Below are positions 1-8,972 of a DNA stretch of 64,000 nucleotides, in pieces (the stretch's first letter is position 1; every line of letters starts with the position of its first letter). A program made the position numbers and the translations under genes. A model generated the notes under the pieces. The model was not told where the DNA came from. It searched no databases and worked only from the letters and a program-made list of their open reading frames with translations. Origin of the DNA: Flavobacterium sp. CS20 (GTDB taxonomy: Bacteria; Bacteroidota; Bacteroidia; Flavobacteriales; Flavobacteriaceae); the NCBI RefSeq assembly GCF_018080005.1, contig NZ_CP073015.1:1-64000 (forward strand). The letters run 5' to 3'.

Positions 1-762
1 CAAATGTCAACTATTGACGGTGTTAATTATGAGTTAAGTGTAACACAATTTGCCAATGGTGATATTCAATTTCAAGAGGTTGGAACATCTACGGTTTATG
101 GTGCCAATAGTTTTCCAACTGGCACAGCCACAGCAGGAGGAATGGCTATTCCTGTAACTTTTGGATTTTATGAGGTTACTTTTAATTTAAACACAGGTGA
201 CTACTCTTTTGATATTCCTGATATTGGTATTGTTGGTGATCTGTGAAGAGGTTGGTCTGATAGTACTAATCAAACAGATATCTTAATGAGTTCTTCTGAT
301 GGCGATACTTATTCTTTAAATGCTCAAGTGTTAACAGACGGTGAATTGAAATTTAGACAAAATTTAAGTTGGGATACAAATTGGGGAGGAACAGGTTTTC
401 CTAGTGGTAACGCTGTGTTTAACTCTTCTGATAATATTCCTGTAACTGCTGGTACTTATGACATCAGTTTCTTTAGAGATAATCTAACTTATACGTTTAC
501 AACTTTATCTGTTGAAGATTTAGCTTTTAATCAATTTAAGTTATATCCTAATCCAACTAAAGATGTTTGGGTATTTAATAATCCTGGAACGAGTATAAAA
601 ACCATTCAAATTTTTGATGCGTTTGGTAAAACCGTTTTAGAGCTCAAGCCTAATTCTACTCAAGCAGAAGTGAGTGCTCAAGTCTTATCGCAAGGCTTAT
701 ACTTAGCAAAAGTTAGTTTAGTTGATGGTTCTGAAACTACTGTAAAAATTATCAAACAGTAG
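1..762 (+). pseudogene. T9SS-exported protein with SusE/SusF-like repeats, 3' part, in-frame TGA
   Basis: This is the 3' part of a gene that starts before the window. It encodes two tandem ~80-residue modules, each with the pattern DGxxYxL..xGxxxFR/Q..FPxG..IPVTxGxYxxxF, which resembles the starch-binding outer-membrane SusE/SusF type. A T9SS type A sorting domain follows (YPNPTKD, then GLYLAKV near the end). The ATG at 4 aligns with the middle of a module, so it is not the true start. A TGA at 244-246 interrupts the frame exactly where the second module begins (GDL-stop-RGWSD), and the same frame stays open to 762. Sister modules commonly have GD...GW here, so a Trp or similar codon mutated to TGA is likely. 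It is either a decayed secreted protein or a sequencing error. Confidence 0.7.
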
Positions 763-788
763 CTTTACTAAATATCTATAAAACAGAT

Positions 789-811
789 AAGGCTTCCTGA
801 TTGGAAGCCTT
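789..811 (+). terminator. Rho-independent terminator
   Basis: A 9-bp stem (AAGGCTTCC / GGAAGCCTT) with a 5-base loop is followed by T residues. It lies 27 bases after the stop of the T9SS cargo gene and faces the convergent GIN-domain gene, so it may serve both. Confidence 0.8.
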
Positions 812-833
812 TTGTGCTAATCCAATTTATAAA

Positions 834-1676
834 TTATCTGTACGTTATATCACCACCCGATGATTCGTTTTTATCTAATTTCACACTTGGCTTGTTGTGG
901 TAGATAATATCTGAACCACTTGAAGCACTTCCAACCAAGACTTCTAAAGGATAAACATTAATAGTTGACCCTGAGCTGGCTGTTGCAGTTACGTTTATAG
1001 CTTTTAGGTTTTTAGCCTCAATATCTGATCCACTAGACGAATTAGCGGTAAGTTCATCGGTGTAACCTTCAATATTCAGGTCAGAACCGCTTGATGATGT
1101 GGCTTGTAAAGATTGGATTTTTCCTATAAGATGTAAATCAGAACCGCTACTTGAGTTAGCCACAACATCGGTTGAAGATATTTTTAATTTCATATCTGAG
1201 CCACTACTACTGCTACAGTTTAATTTTTGAGATTTTACATTTAATTCTACATCTGAACCGCTGGAAGATGAAATGTTGATATCATTAAAGTTTAATTGTT
1301 CTTTGGCAAACAAATTAATTCCAGACGAAGCTTTTAAGTGAGTCAAACTATCAGCAAAATAAATGGTGAGTAATTTAGAATCGGCTTTACCTATATTGTC
1401 TTTACTTTTAGTTCCAATTTTAAGCTTTAAATCGTCTTGGTCTATTTTGAGCTCTTCTATAAGATTTTTATTAGCTTTTATAACCAACTTGTTTTCATCG
1501 GCTTGAACTAATTTAATATCCCAAGCATTGGCAAGTGATAATTCTTCAAAACGAGACAGTTCAAATTCTTTTTCAGTGACTTCGCCTTCACCTTTTATGG
1601 TGTTATAGCCGTCAATGTTGCATTGTGCATTGAAAATTAAAATGGCAAATGATAGATATTTAACTAATGTTGTCAT
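834..1676 (-). CDS. GIN-domain (DUF2807) adhesin-head-like protein
   Basis: A 280-residue exported protein. The N-terminus is hydrophobic and ends in NAQC, a possible lipobox with Cys at about residue 19. The rest is a putative auto-transporter adhesin head GIN domain (DUF2807), with about eight SSSGSD-type turns spaced ~20 residues apart, as expected of a parallel beta-helix. It is the last gene of the PadR-PspC-GIN operon, 38 bases after the PspC gene. In Bacteroidetes this trio is common and is thought to act in envelope stress, but no precise function is established. Family assignment is firm; function is open. Confidence 0.85.
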   Translation of the reverse strand: MTTLVKYLSFAILIFNAQCNIDGYNTIKGEGEVTEKEFELSRFEELSLANAWDIKLVQADENKLVIKANKNLIEELKIDQDDLKLKIGTKSKDNIGKADSKLLTIYFADSLTHLKASSGINLFAKEQLNFNDINISSSSGSDVELNVKSQKLNCSSSSGSDMKLKISSTDVVANSSSGSDLHLIGKIQSLQATSSSGSDLNIEGYTDELTANSSSGSDIEAKNLKAINVTATASSGSTINVYPLEVLVGSASSGSDIIYHNKPSVKLDKNESSGGDITYR

Positions 1677-1714
1677 GAGTTTTGGGTTTAGAGGTTATTG
1701 ATAAAGACGTAAAT

Positions 1715-3313
1715 TTACTCCTTAGGGTTGCCTGAAGGTTCAATTTTTTCACAACTTGCACACCATAATTTGTCATCGTTTAGAACATATATCTCATCAT
1801 ACTTGCTTTCACTTTCAAGGGGATGAAAATAGTTTTCGACAAAATTATCAGTGTTTTTATCTAAACTGATTTTTACATATTCAGGAATATAGATATCAAT
1901 ATCAACGCCAAGATAATTGTCATTCAATTCTTTAGGTGAAAGGAAATAACTGTTTAAAGAAATTTGATCATCATCAATTTGATAGTTGTATGTTATCAAT
2001 TTGGCTTGATTTCGAGCCTTGTTTTCATCAAAGGCATAAGTCCATTTTGAAATTCTGATGTAAGCATTATTATCACTGGTGTGATTAAATTTTACATCAA
2101 CATTGGAATTGTATAAAATTCTTTTGTCATTTTCATCATAAGTGATTTTTTCTTGGTTTTTCTTAAATGGTGAAACGGTATAATTCAAATTACCTTTCAT
2201 TTTGATAAATAAAGTGTCTTGCGGTTTGATATTTAGACTTGTCGTATTAACAATTTCACCAGAAACTCGCTCTCTCAAAGAAGAATTGATACCTATAAAA
2301 ATAAGACTTACAATACTTAAAAACCATAAAACACTGATACTGATCACAAATGTTTTACTGACACGTTTCAAGTTTGAAAACAGCAGTCTTAAGCTGAGAA
2401 TAAAAATCAAAATTAATGGCACAGCAATGGCAATGAACGATGAAACAATCACTAACCAAGCAGGAACACCATTGTAAATCAGACCATCTAATCTTATGAT
2501 TTCATAATCAATTAAATCAAAACTTCCAAACAAACTATCGCCGCCAAGTCCTAAAGCGACGAAGATTAAGCTTAAAAGTCCTAATCCAGAAAATAACATT
2601 AAGACAAAACCTATGATCTTGACTAAAACTTTTCCAATTTTGATGATAATATTTTCAAGTTCACTAAAAAAAGAAGAAATACTGCTTTGTACACGTTTTG
2701 AATGCTTTTTGACATCAACATCTTTTATTTTTTCAGAAACGTTGTCATAACTTTCTTTAATTTTTTTTTCAATATTAGAAAGGTTAATGGGTTCGCCTTT
2801 CATCGCTAATTTTTCGGCAGTAGTTTTGGCTTCAGGGACAAGAATCCAAAATAAGATGTAAATCAAAATTGCCCAACCAAATGAAAGTATAGCAAACAAA
2901 ATCCACGATAATCTTACCCAAACTACATCAATGCCAAGATAATGAGCTAAACCCGCAGAAACACCACTGATATAAGATTGGTCTTTGTCGCGATATAGTT
3001 TTTTTTCTACTTTTTGATAAGCTTGACTATGCTGATTGTCTTCATCATCAGAGATACTATAATCTTTAGGCTCGCCCATAATTTTGATGATTTCGTTGAC
3101 ATCTTCAGTCGTGATGACTTGTTTATCAGAAATCATTCTCTCTATAAAGAGTTCGGCGATTCGAGATTCTATATCTTGAATAATTTCATCACGACTCGCT
3201 TCGTTAGCCAAATATGATTTTATGGCATCTAAATAGTTTTTGAGAACCTTATAGGCGTTTTCGTCAATATGAAAAATCTGATTGGCAATATTGATATCTA
3301 AGGTTTTATTCAT
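1715..3313 (-). CDS. PspC domain membrane protein
   Basis: A 532-residue envelope protein. Residues 1 to about 90 form a soluble N-terminal region containing a motif on helix-rich inhibition-type segments (ESRIAELF). The PspC domain follows at about 100-165 (KKLYRDKDQSYISGVSAGLA, then YLGIDVVWVRL and a long membrane segment). Three further hydrophobic segments lie at about 225-340, and a beta-rich C-terminal half is predicted outside. In Bacteroidetes such fusions sit next to a PadR regulator and a DUF2807 protein, exactly as here; the stop of the PadR gene overlaps the start region closely. The role in phage-shock or envelope-stress response is inferred from the PspC family only. Confidence 0.85.
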   Translation of the reverse strand: MNKTLDINIANQIFHIDENAYKVLKNYLDAIKSYLANEASRDEIIQDIESRIAELFIERMISDKQVITTEDVNEIIKIMGEPKDYSISDDEDNQHSQAYQKVEKKLYRDKDQSYISGVSAGLAHYLGIDVVWVRLSWILFAILSFGWAILIYILFWILVPEAKTTAEKLAMKGEPINLSNIEKKIKESYDNVSEKIKDVDVKKHSKRVQSSISSFFSELENIIIKIGKVLVKIIGFVLMLFSGLGLLSLIFVALGLGGDSLFGSFDLIDYEIIRLDGLIYNGVPAWLVIVSSFIAIAVPLILIFILSLRLLFSNLKRVSKTFVISISVLWFLSIVSLIFIGINSSLRERVSGEIVNTTSLNIKPQDTLFIKMKGNLNYTVSPFKKNQEKITYDENDKRILYNSNVDVKFNHTSDNNAYIRISKWTYAFDENKARNQAKLITYNYQIDDDQISLNSYFLSPKELNDNYLGVDIDIYIPEYVKISLDKNTDNFVENYFHPLESESKYDEIYVLNDDKLWCASCEKIEPSGNPKE

Positions 3314-3314
3314 C

Positions 3315-3650
3315 TTATTTTGTTTTTGAGTTGGTTATGGTTTTCACAGCAATTTGTAAATCTGTCCAAGAGGCTGTAAGTTCATCTAAAAACGCTTGTC
3401 CACTGGATGTTAATTTATAGTATTTTCTCGGTGGTCCGCCAGTAGATTCTTCCCAGCGGTATTCAAGAAGTTCAGCATTTTTTAGCCTGGTTAGTAGTGG
3501 ATAAATCGTGCCTTCAACCACAATGAGTTTTGCAGACTTGAGTTCGTCAAGAATTTCAGCGACATAAGCATCTTTGTTTTTAAGTATTGAAAGAATGCAA
3601 TATTCTAAAATTCCTTTACGCATCTGTGCTTTTGTGTTTTCTATATTCAT
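3315..3650 (-). CDS. PadR family transcriptional regulator
   Basis: A 111-residue winged-helix regulator, the normal length for the short PadR class. Visible family features are QMRKGILEYCILSIL at the N-terminus, YVAEILDEL, and the wing segment EGTIYPLLTRLKNAELL followed by GGPPRKYYKLT. The start is taken at 3650 (MNIENT), which matches family N-termini; an in-frame upstream ATG at 3749 would add 33 residues unlike the family and would place the promoter box inside the gene. It is the first gene of the operon with PspC and GIN proteins and probably controls it. Confidence 0.9.
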   Translation of the reverse strand: MNIENTKAQMRKGILEYCILSILKNKDAYVAEILDELKSAKLIVVEGTIYPLLTRLKNAELLEYRWEESTGGPPRKYYKLTSSGQAFLDELTASWTDLQIAVKTITNSKTK

Positions 3651-3694
3651 AATTGTTTTTGCTTGATAATAAAGAGATATAGTAATATCTGACA

Positions 3695-3702
3695 CAAAGA
3701 TA
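3695..3702 (-). promoter_or_regulatory. Bacteroidetes-type -7 box for the PadR operon
   Basis: On the minus strand the sequence reads TATCTTTG, a full match to the Bacteroidetes -7 consensus TAnnTTTG, about 45 bases before the chosen PadR start. A clear -33 TTG was not found, so the assignment rests on one box. Confidence 0.45.
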
Positions 3703-3854
3703 CATCTATTATAAGTTACTTTGTATAGCATAGTAGTATAAATTAACATATATTTAATATATCAGTGTGATTGTTTTGTTGATTTCAATCAAAGTAAATA
3801 ACTGGCTTAGCCTTTTTTTAAACTTTAGAAAAGTTTATTTTTACAATTAAAAAA

Positions 3855-4362
3855 ATGATTTTGAAACCCAGTAAAGTCAATTGGTATTTGCTGTTTAAAT
3901 TGCCTTCAGCATGGATTTGTGGTGTTCGGCTTAAATCTATAGAGGCTTCAAAAAGTCAAGTTACTGTAAAACACCGATGGATAAATCAAAATCCGTTTAA
4001 GAGTTTATACTTTGCAGTGCAAAATATGGCGACGGAGCTAAGCACTGGCGTTTTAGTGATGCAGGCCATTCAATCTCAAAACCAGAAAGTCTCTATGCTT
4101 GTGATAGAATCTCATTCAGAATTTTTTAAAAAAGCAACGGGTCGTATCAGATTTGAATGCCAAGAAGGGCAAAAAATAAATAGAATTATAGATGAAAGCC
4201 TTAGAAAGCCTTAAACAGAAACGAATCATAAAGGCTTTTGAAACAGTGATGATTTGGTTTCGCATATTCAATTTCAAATGTAAAGGCTGTAAAACCAAAG
4301 TTGACAAAAGTGACGATTTGAATTCGCAATTCAATTTCAAATGGAGTGTAAAACCAAAGTAA
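3855..4362 (+). pseudogene. DUF4442 thioesterase-like protein, frameshifted 3' end
   Basis: The ORF from 3855 stops at 4214 after 119 residues. It matches the DUF4442 hot-dog family (KVNWYLLFKLPSAWICGVRL, then FAVQNMATELSTGVLVM), whose members usually run to ~150 residues and end in FxFxWSxK. The missing end is present in another frame: FNFKWSVKPK stops at 4362. A 10-bp tandem duplication (GAAAGCCTTA at 4194-4203 and 4204-4213) causes the shift; removing one copy joins the frames. Further on, an imperfect ~62-bp duplication (4238-4300 and 4301-4362) duplicates the FNFK segment. The C-terminus is therefore altered, and the gene is probably decayed. Confidence 0.65.
4194..4362 (+). repeat. Tandem duplications at the DUF4442 3' end
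   Basis: Two nested slippage-type events are visible: an exact 10-bp tandem duplication at 4194-4213 and an imperfect tandem pair of about 62 bp at 4238-4300 and 4301-4362. The second pair shares TTCAATTTCAAATG and TGTAAAACCAAAGT. Both lie between two convergent genes with damaged 3' ends. Confidence 0.75.
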
Positions 4363-4381
4363 ACAGGTATAAATCTCAGAA

Positions 4382-4795
4382 TTATACCTCTTGATCAGTA
4401 GGTTTTAAGCTTTTCATCACGGCTTTGATGTTAGAGACATATTGTTTTTGAATCAATTGCTCGTCTATATTAGCATCCTCGCTTTTTATGACGGTTGTTT
4501 TTTTGTCTATTTTTGTAGTTTCAACTTCTTTTTTGCGTTGATGGTCTATCCAAAGTCTTTTGCATATGGTGATTAGCCAAGTTTTAAACTCGTAGTTGTC
4601 ATCGTAAGTTTCTATTTTATCAAAAGCTTTAGCAAAAGTTTGAATACATATTTCTTCTGAAAGATAATTATTATGTGTGAGCTTTAATAAATAGTTGTAA
4701 ACATAGTCCCAATGGTTTTCCAAAAGGGCATTAAAACCTTTTTGGTGACCTTCTTTTGCTGAATTGATATGCTCCTTTTGATTGTTCAAGACCAA
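4382..4795 (-). CDS. Truncated sigma-70 family (ECF-like) sigma factor
   Basis: A 137-residue protein with a sigma-70 region 2: YVYNYLLKLTHN, then EEICIQTFAKAFDKIETYD and FKTWLITICKRLWIDHQRK, the usual core-binding and -10-recognition helix set. The chain stops at LKPTDQEV, where ECF factors start region 4 (the -35-binding helix-turn-helix). No region 4 coding was found in any frame of the minus strand downstream. It overlaps the upstream glycosyltransferase gene by 10 bases. Without region 4 it is unlikely to act as a normal sigma factor; the lost 3' end abuts the rearranged end of the convergent DUF4442 gene. Confidence 0.75.
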   Translation of the reverse strand: MVLNNQKEHINSAKEGHQKGFNALLENHWDYVYNYLLKLTHNNYLSEEICIQTFAKAFDKIETYDDNYEFKTWLITICKRLWIDHQRKKEVETTKIDKKTTVIKSEDANIDEQLIQKQYVSNIKAVMKSLKPTDQEV

Positions 4796-5898
4796 GTTTT
4801 TTTTGGTGATAGCAAATTAAACATAAACAAATAAAACTGAAATAAAACCAGAGTTATTTCCAAAAAATATTGTGATAACCATAAATCTTTGGTTAGTAGT
4901 TTTTTAAAAATCTTTCTGTTGATAAGCATTTTAGTACATAATAAAACCAGCAACAAACTTATATACCAACCTGACAACTCGTTTTCTATTTCAAACAAAA
5001 TTGTTGATGGCAAAACAAAACCCCAAAACATCAATCGTGTCAAGTATTGAAAGGCTAATAAATATTTATGCAATACTTTATAATGTGGAGCAGTTGTGAT
5101 ATGTCTGCGTTTTTGGGCTAACCAAGATTTGAACGAAGTTTCAGGTTGACTCTCTACATAGGTTTTAGGATTTAAGCACAACCTAAAATTTGCACTTGCA
5201 GAAGCTTGATTGATAAACAAATCATCATCGCCTGACAAAATATGTTGATGAGACTTAAAACCGTTAAGGCTGTTATAAAGACTTTTGGTATAAGCCAAAT
5301 TCCGACCAACACCCATATAGCTCATTCCTGAATTGGAATAGGCAAAATAATTTAATGCGGTAATAAAGGTTTCAAAACGAATAAGTTGATTTAAAAATCC
5401 ACGCTTTTTTTGATAAGGTGAAAATCCTAAAATTATCGAATTTTTGTCTTTGTAATAGTGTTGAATTTCAGATAACCAATTATGGCTTAAAGGTTTGCAA
5501 TCCGCATCGGTGAACACTAAATGTTCATATTTTGCAATTTCAATCCCTTTTCGAACCGCATTTTTTTTAGATGAAGCTTTGCCGTATTTTATGTTTACTA
5601 TTTTTAAGTTTGAATAGTTTTGAGCAAAGGTTTTTAGAATGTTTAAAGTTTCATCATCTGATTGGTCATTGACTATAACAATTTCAAACTCTGGATGATG
5701 TTGTTTGAGTATAAAAGGAAGGTTTTTCTTTAGAAGATTAGCTTCATTTTTTGCGACTATAATCACTGATAGTTTTTTATGCTCTTTTTGTGGATAACAA
5801 TGATCAGGAATATTTAAGAATGATAAGTAAAGTAATAAATCAAAAACAAAATAAAGTAATAGCCATATTAACCAAGTCAACTCAAGCCAAGTCAACAT
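4786..5898 (-). CDS. Family 2 glycosyltransferase, membrane-bound
   Basis: A 370-residue protein with an N-terminal membrane segment (residues ~5-28), a GT-A fold domain and two or three C-terminal membrane segments. Visible GT2 features are LSVIIVAKNEANLL, IVNDQSDDETL, the metal-binding region VFTDADC, GDDDLFI, and QKRRH, which corresponds to the QxxRW motif of processive enzymes. It probably transfers a sugar on the inner face of the cytoplasmic membrane; the acceptor is unknown. It overlaps the small NqrM-like gene upstream by 17 bases and the sigma gene downstream by 10, so the three are translated from one transcript. Confidence 0.85.
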   Translation of the reverse strand: MLTWLELTWLIWLLLYFVFDLLLYLSFLNIPDHCYPQKEHKKLSVIIVAKNEANLLKKNLPFILKQHHPEFEIVIVNDQSDDETLNILKTFAQNYSNLKIVNIKYGKASSKKNAVRKGIEIAKYEHLVFTDADCKPLSHNWLSEIQHYYKDKNSIILGFSPYQKKRGFLNQLIRFETFITALNYFAYSNSGMSYMGVGRNLAYTKSLYNSLNGFKSHQHILSGDDDLFINQASASANFRLCLNPKTYVESQPETSFKSWLAQKRRHITTAPHYKVLHKYLLAFQYLTRLMFWGFVLPSTILFEIENELSGWYISLLLVLLCTKMLINRKIFKKLLTKDLWLSQYFLEITLVLFQFYLFMFNLLSPKKTWS

Positions 5899-6103
5899 GA
5901 TTTAGGCTTTTGGAGTAATCACAGTCTTTTTGCTCGGCAGGGCTTTTACCACAAAAGCTACAAGCTTCACCATCTTTATTCAAAAATGGACTTTGACTTG
6001 CACAGGTTCCAGCAAACTTACCGTCTTTTTTGCCCCAAATTTTTATAGCAATTCCAGCAAAAGCAAGTCCCAATAATATGATAGTAATTATGAGTAATTC
6101 CAT
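5882..6103 (-). CDS. Small membrane protein, NqrM/DUF539-like
   Basis: A 73-residue protein with one N-terminal transmembrane helix (ELLIITIILLGLAFAGIAIK) and a Cys-bearing tail: GTCAS, then ACSFCGKSP and CDYS. This layout (helix, Gly-Lys turn, CxxC-type cluster) resembles DUF539/NqrM, a maturation factor for Na+-translocating NADH:quinone reductase, but no nqr genes are in the window. First gene of the leftward run with the glycosyltransferase. The family call is tentative. Confidence 0.55.
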   Translation of the reverse strand: MELLIITIILLGLAFAGIAIKIWGKKDGKFAGTCASQSPFLNKDGEACSFCGKSPAEQKDCDYSKSLNHVDLA

Positions 6104-6182
6104 AGTACAAATGTAATAAATTTGTAGATAATATAATTTTAGTTGTCTTTTTTATTTAAATTTAACAAGCAATTTGATATTA

Positions 6183-6719
6183 ATGAAACTCGCTAAGTTT
6201 GTTTTTCATACATTATTAGGTTGGTCTATAAAAGGTCAATTTTCAAAAGATATTCCTAAAACAGTCGTTGTTGTTGCACCACATACCAGTTGGCACGACT
6301 TCTATATCGGTATTTTAGCGAGAAAAGTTGTAAATATTCCCATACATTATGTCGCCAAAAAAGAATTGTTTGATTCGCCCTTTGGTTGGTATTTCCGTTG
6401 GATGGGTGGCGAGCCTATCGATAGAACTTCTTCTCAAAATAAAGTTCAACAAATTGTTAATATTTTTAAATCAAAACAAGAATTTAGATTAGCCATCACG
6501 CCAGAAGGGACACGTAAAAAAGTCAAAACTTGGAAAAGTGGCTTTTATCACATTGCACATACTGCTCAAGTGCCTATTACTTCTGTCGCATTTGACTATG
6601 CAACTAAAACCGTTTCGATTTCAAAACCTTTTTACACGACAGGCAATTATGATAAAGATTTAAAACACATCAAGTCTTTTTATAGTGGTGTAGTTGGCAA
6701 AATACCTGAATATACCTAA
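6183..6719 (+). CDS. 1-acyl-glycerol-3-phosphate acyltransferase-like protein
   Basis: A 178-residue PlsC-superfamily acyltransferase. The catalytic HxxxxD box is HTSWHD at about residue 34 and the phosphate-binding motif is PEGTR at about 110. The protein is short, typical of the Bacteroidetes soluble lineage that transfers acyl groups to lysophospholipids or ornithine-type lipids. The start is taken at ATG 6183; an in-frame TTG nine bases upstream is less likely. It is followed by htpG on the same strand. Confidence 0.8.
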   Translation: MKLAKFVFHTLLGWSIKGQFSKDIPKTVVVVAPHTSWHDFYIGILARKVVNIPIHYVAKKELFDSPFGWYFRWMGGEPIDRTSSQNKVQQIVNIFKSKQEFRLAITPEGTRKKVKTWKSGFYHIAHTAQVPITSVAFDYATKTVSISKPFYTTGNYDKDLKHIKSFYSGVVGKIPEYT

Positions 6720-6834
6720 CAAAAATGTTATTCTAAAAAACAAAATTAAAAACTTTAATGCCACTTTGTCAGAAAGCTTAAATTGGTATTTGTTTTGGTC
6801 ATTAAAATTGAATTCAAATAAAAAAATATTTAAA

Positions 6835-8733
6835 ATGGCAAATGGTAATATTAATGTTTCGGTAGAAAATATTTTTCCACTGATCAAAAAATTTCTCTAC
6901 AGCGATCACGAAATTTTCCTTCGAGAACTCATCTCAAATGCAACAGACGCAACTCAAAAACTCAAACACCTAACTCGAATTGGCGAAGCTAAAATCGATA
7001 TTGGCAATCCGCAAATTGAAGTTAAAATCAACAAAGACAACAAAACGCTTCACATCATAGACCAAGGTATTGGTATGACAGAAGACGAAGTCAAGAAATA
7101 CATCAACGAAGTGACTTTTTCAGGTGCAGAAGAATTTCTTGAAAAATATAAAGACAAAGATTCAAAAGACGCTGGCATCATCGGTCATTTTGGGCTTGGG
7201 TTTTATTCGGCATTTATGGTGGCTCATAAGGTTGAAATTTTTACCAAATCTTGGAAAGACGCTCCAGCAGTGCATTGGTCTTGCGAAGGTACAACTGAAT
7301 TTACCCTTGAAGAAACTGACAAGAAAACCGATCGCGGTACAGAAATCATTCTTCATATTAATGATGATGAAAAAGAATTTCTTGAAGACCACAGAATTTC
7401 TGAACTCTTAAATAAATACAACAAATTTATGCCTGTTCCAATCAAATTTGGAACCAAAGAAAAAGAACTTCCTAAAGCAGAAGATGCTAAAGAAGATGAA
7501 GAACCTAAAAAGGTCACAGTTGATAATATCATAAACAATCCTAATCCAGCTTGGACTAAGCAACCTGCAGATTTAGAAGACAAAGATTACAAAGACTTCT
7601 ACAGAGAATTGTATCCGATGCAATTTGAAGAGCCTTTGTTTCACATCCATTTGAATGTTGATTATCCATTCAATTTGACGGGAATTTTATATTTCCCTAA
7701 AATGACACAGGAATTGGCGGCTCAAAAAGATAAAATCCAACTCTATCAAAACCAAGTTTTTGTTACCGACAATGTTGAAGGGATTGTGCCAGAATTTCTA
7801 ACAATGCTTCGCGGTGTGATTGATTCGCCTGATATTCCTTTAAATGTTTCGCGTTCATACTTACAATCCGATGGAGCGGTTAAGAAAATCTCAAGCTATA
7901 TCTCCAGAAAAGTTGCAGATAAGTTAAATTCATTGTTCAACAACAACCGTGAAGAATTTGAGCAAAAGTGGAACGATATCAAAGTTGTGATAGAATACGG
8001 AATGCTTACAGAAGATAAATTTTTTGAAAAAGCCCAAAAATTTGCACTTTATCCAACTGTAGATGACAGCTATCTTACCTTTGACGAACTCAAAGAAAAA
8101 ATAGAAAAAACTCAAACCGACAAAGATGACAAGCTCGTTATTCTTTATGCATCAGACAAAGAAGCACAACACACTTATATTGAATCTGCTAAGGACAAAG
8201 GCTATGAAGTTTTGCTTTTAGACTCGCCAATCGTTTCACATTTGATTCAAAAAATAGAAACCGAAAACGAAAACAAAGTTTCATTTGTCAGAGTTGACAG
8301 CGACCATATTGACAATCTTATCAAAAAAGACGAAGACAAAGTCTCTAAGCTTGATGAGAAACAAAAAGAAACTTTGAAAAAAGAATTTGAAGAAGTCGTA
8401 CCTAAAGAAAAATACACAGTTCAACTTGAAGATATGGATTCTAGTGCCATGCCTTTAATGATTACACAACCCGAGTTTATGCGTCGTATGAAAGAAATGC
8501 GACAAACCGGTGGCGGTGGTGGAATGTTTGGTATGGGCAATATGCCAGAGATGTATAATTTGGTTGTGAACACCAATCATCCACTTATTGAAGACATTTT
8601 AAACACCAAAACCAAAAAGAAAAAACAGCGTTTAATCAATCAATCACTTGATTTAGCTTTGTTGTCGCAAAATCTATTAAAAGGTGAAGCCATGACAAAA
8701 TTTATTAAACGCAGTTTTGAGATGGTGAAGTAA
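6835..8733 (+). CDS. htpG: Molecular chaperone HtpG (Hsp90)
   Basis: A 632-residue Hsp90 homologue of normal bacterial length. The N-terminal GHKL ATPase domain shows ELISNATDAT, DQGIGMT and GHFGLGFYSAFMV; the middle domain has the YFPK and NVSRSYLQ segments; the C-terminal dimerisation domain closes with a Met-rich stretch before VVNTNHPLIEDIL. The start at 6835 (MANGNINVSVENIFPLIKK) fits the family; an upstream in-frame ATG at 6694 would add 47 unrelated residues. It is monocistronic or read through from the acyltransferase, and is followed by a strong terminator. Confidence 0.97.
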   Translation: MANGNINVSVENIFPLIKKFLYSDHEIFLRELISNATDATQKLKHLTRIGEAKIDIGNPQIEVKINKDNKTLHIIDQGIGMTEDEVKKYINEVTFSGAEEFLEKYKDKDSKDAGIIGHFGLGFYSAFMVAHKVEIFTKSWKDAPAVHWSCEGTTEFTLEETDKKTDRGTEIILHINDDEKEFLEDHRISELLNKYNKFMPVPIKFGTKEKELPKAEDAKEDEEPKKVTVDNIINNPNPAWTKQPADLEDKDYKDFYRELYPMQFEEPLFHIHLNVDYPFNLTGILYFPKMTQELAAQKDKIQLYQNQVFVTDNVEGIVPEFLTMLRGVIDSPDIPLNVSRSYLQSDGAVKKISSYISRKVADKLNSLFNNNREEFEQKWNDIKVVIEYGMLTEDKFFEKAQKFALYPTVDDSYLTFDELKEKIEKTQTDKDDKLVILYASDKEAQHTYIESAKDKGYEVLLLDSPIVSHLIQKIETENENKVSFVRVDSDHIDNLIKKDEDKVSKLDEKQKETLKKEFEEVVPKEKYTVQLEDMDSSAMPLMITQPEFMRRMKEMRQTGGGGGMFGMGNMPEMYNLVVNTNHPLIEDILNTKTKKKKQRLINQSLDLALLSQNLLKGEAMTKFIKRSFEMVK

Positions 8734-8750
8734 AAATTCTTGATTTAATA

Positions 8751-8783
8751 AAAAGCCGATGTTTAATTTAAGCATCGGCTTTT
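8751..8783 (+). terminator. Rho-independent terminator of htpG
   Basis: An 11-bp stem (AAAAGCCGATG / CATCGGCTTTT) with an 11-base loop is followed by T residues, 17 bases after the htpG stop. Confidence 0.85.
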
Positions 8784-8972
8784 TTATTTCTTTTTGTTTT
8801 AGAGATGTATACTAATAAGTTATAAACTAGATAAATAATTGTAATTTTAATTAAAATCAAATATGGTTGCTGTTTCTTTTTTTATTATTGTAGAATATTA
8901 ATTTTAACTTTTTTTTAAACTTTAATGTTTTGATTCTTAGTTTTTTAATTCTATTACCTATATTTGGAGCGT

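Noticed and set aside
2202..2477. Plus-strand ORF of 91 residues opposite the PspC gene
   Set aside because: Antisense shadow of a well-supported coding region.
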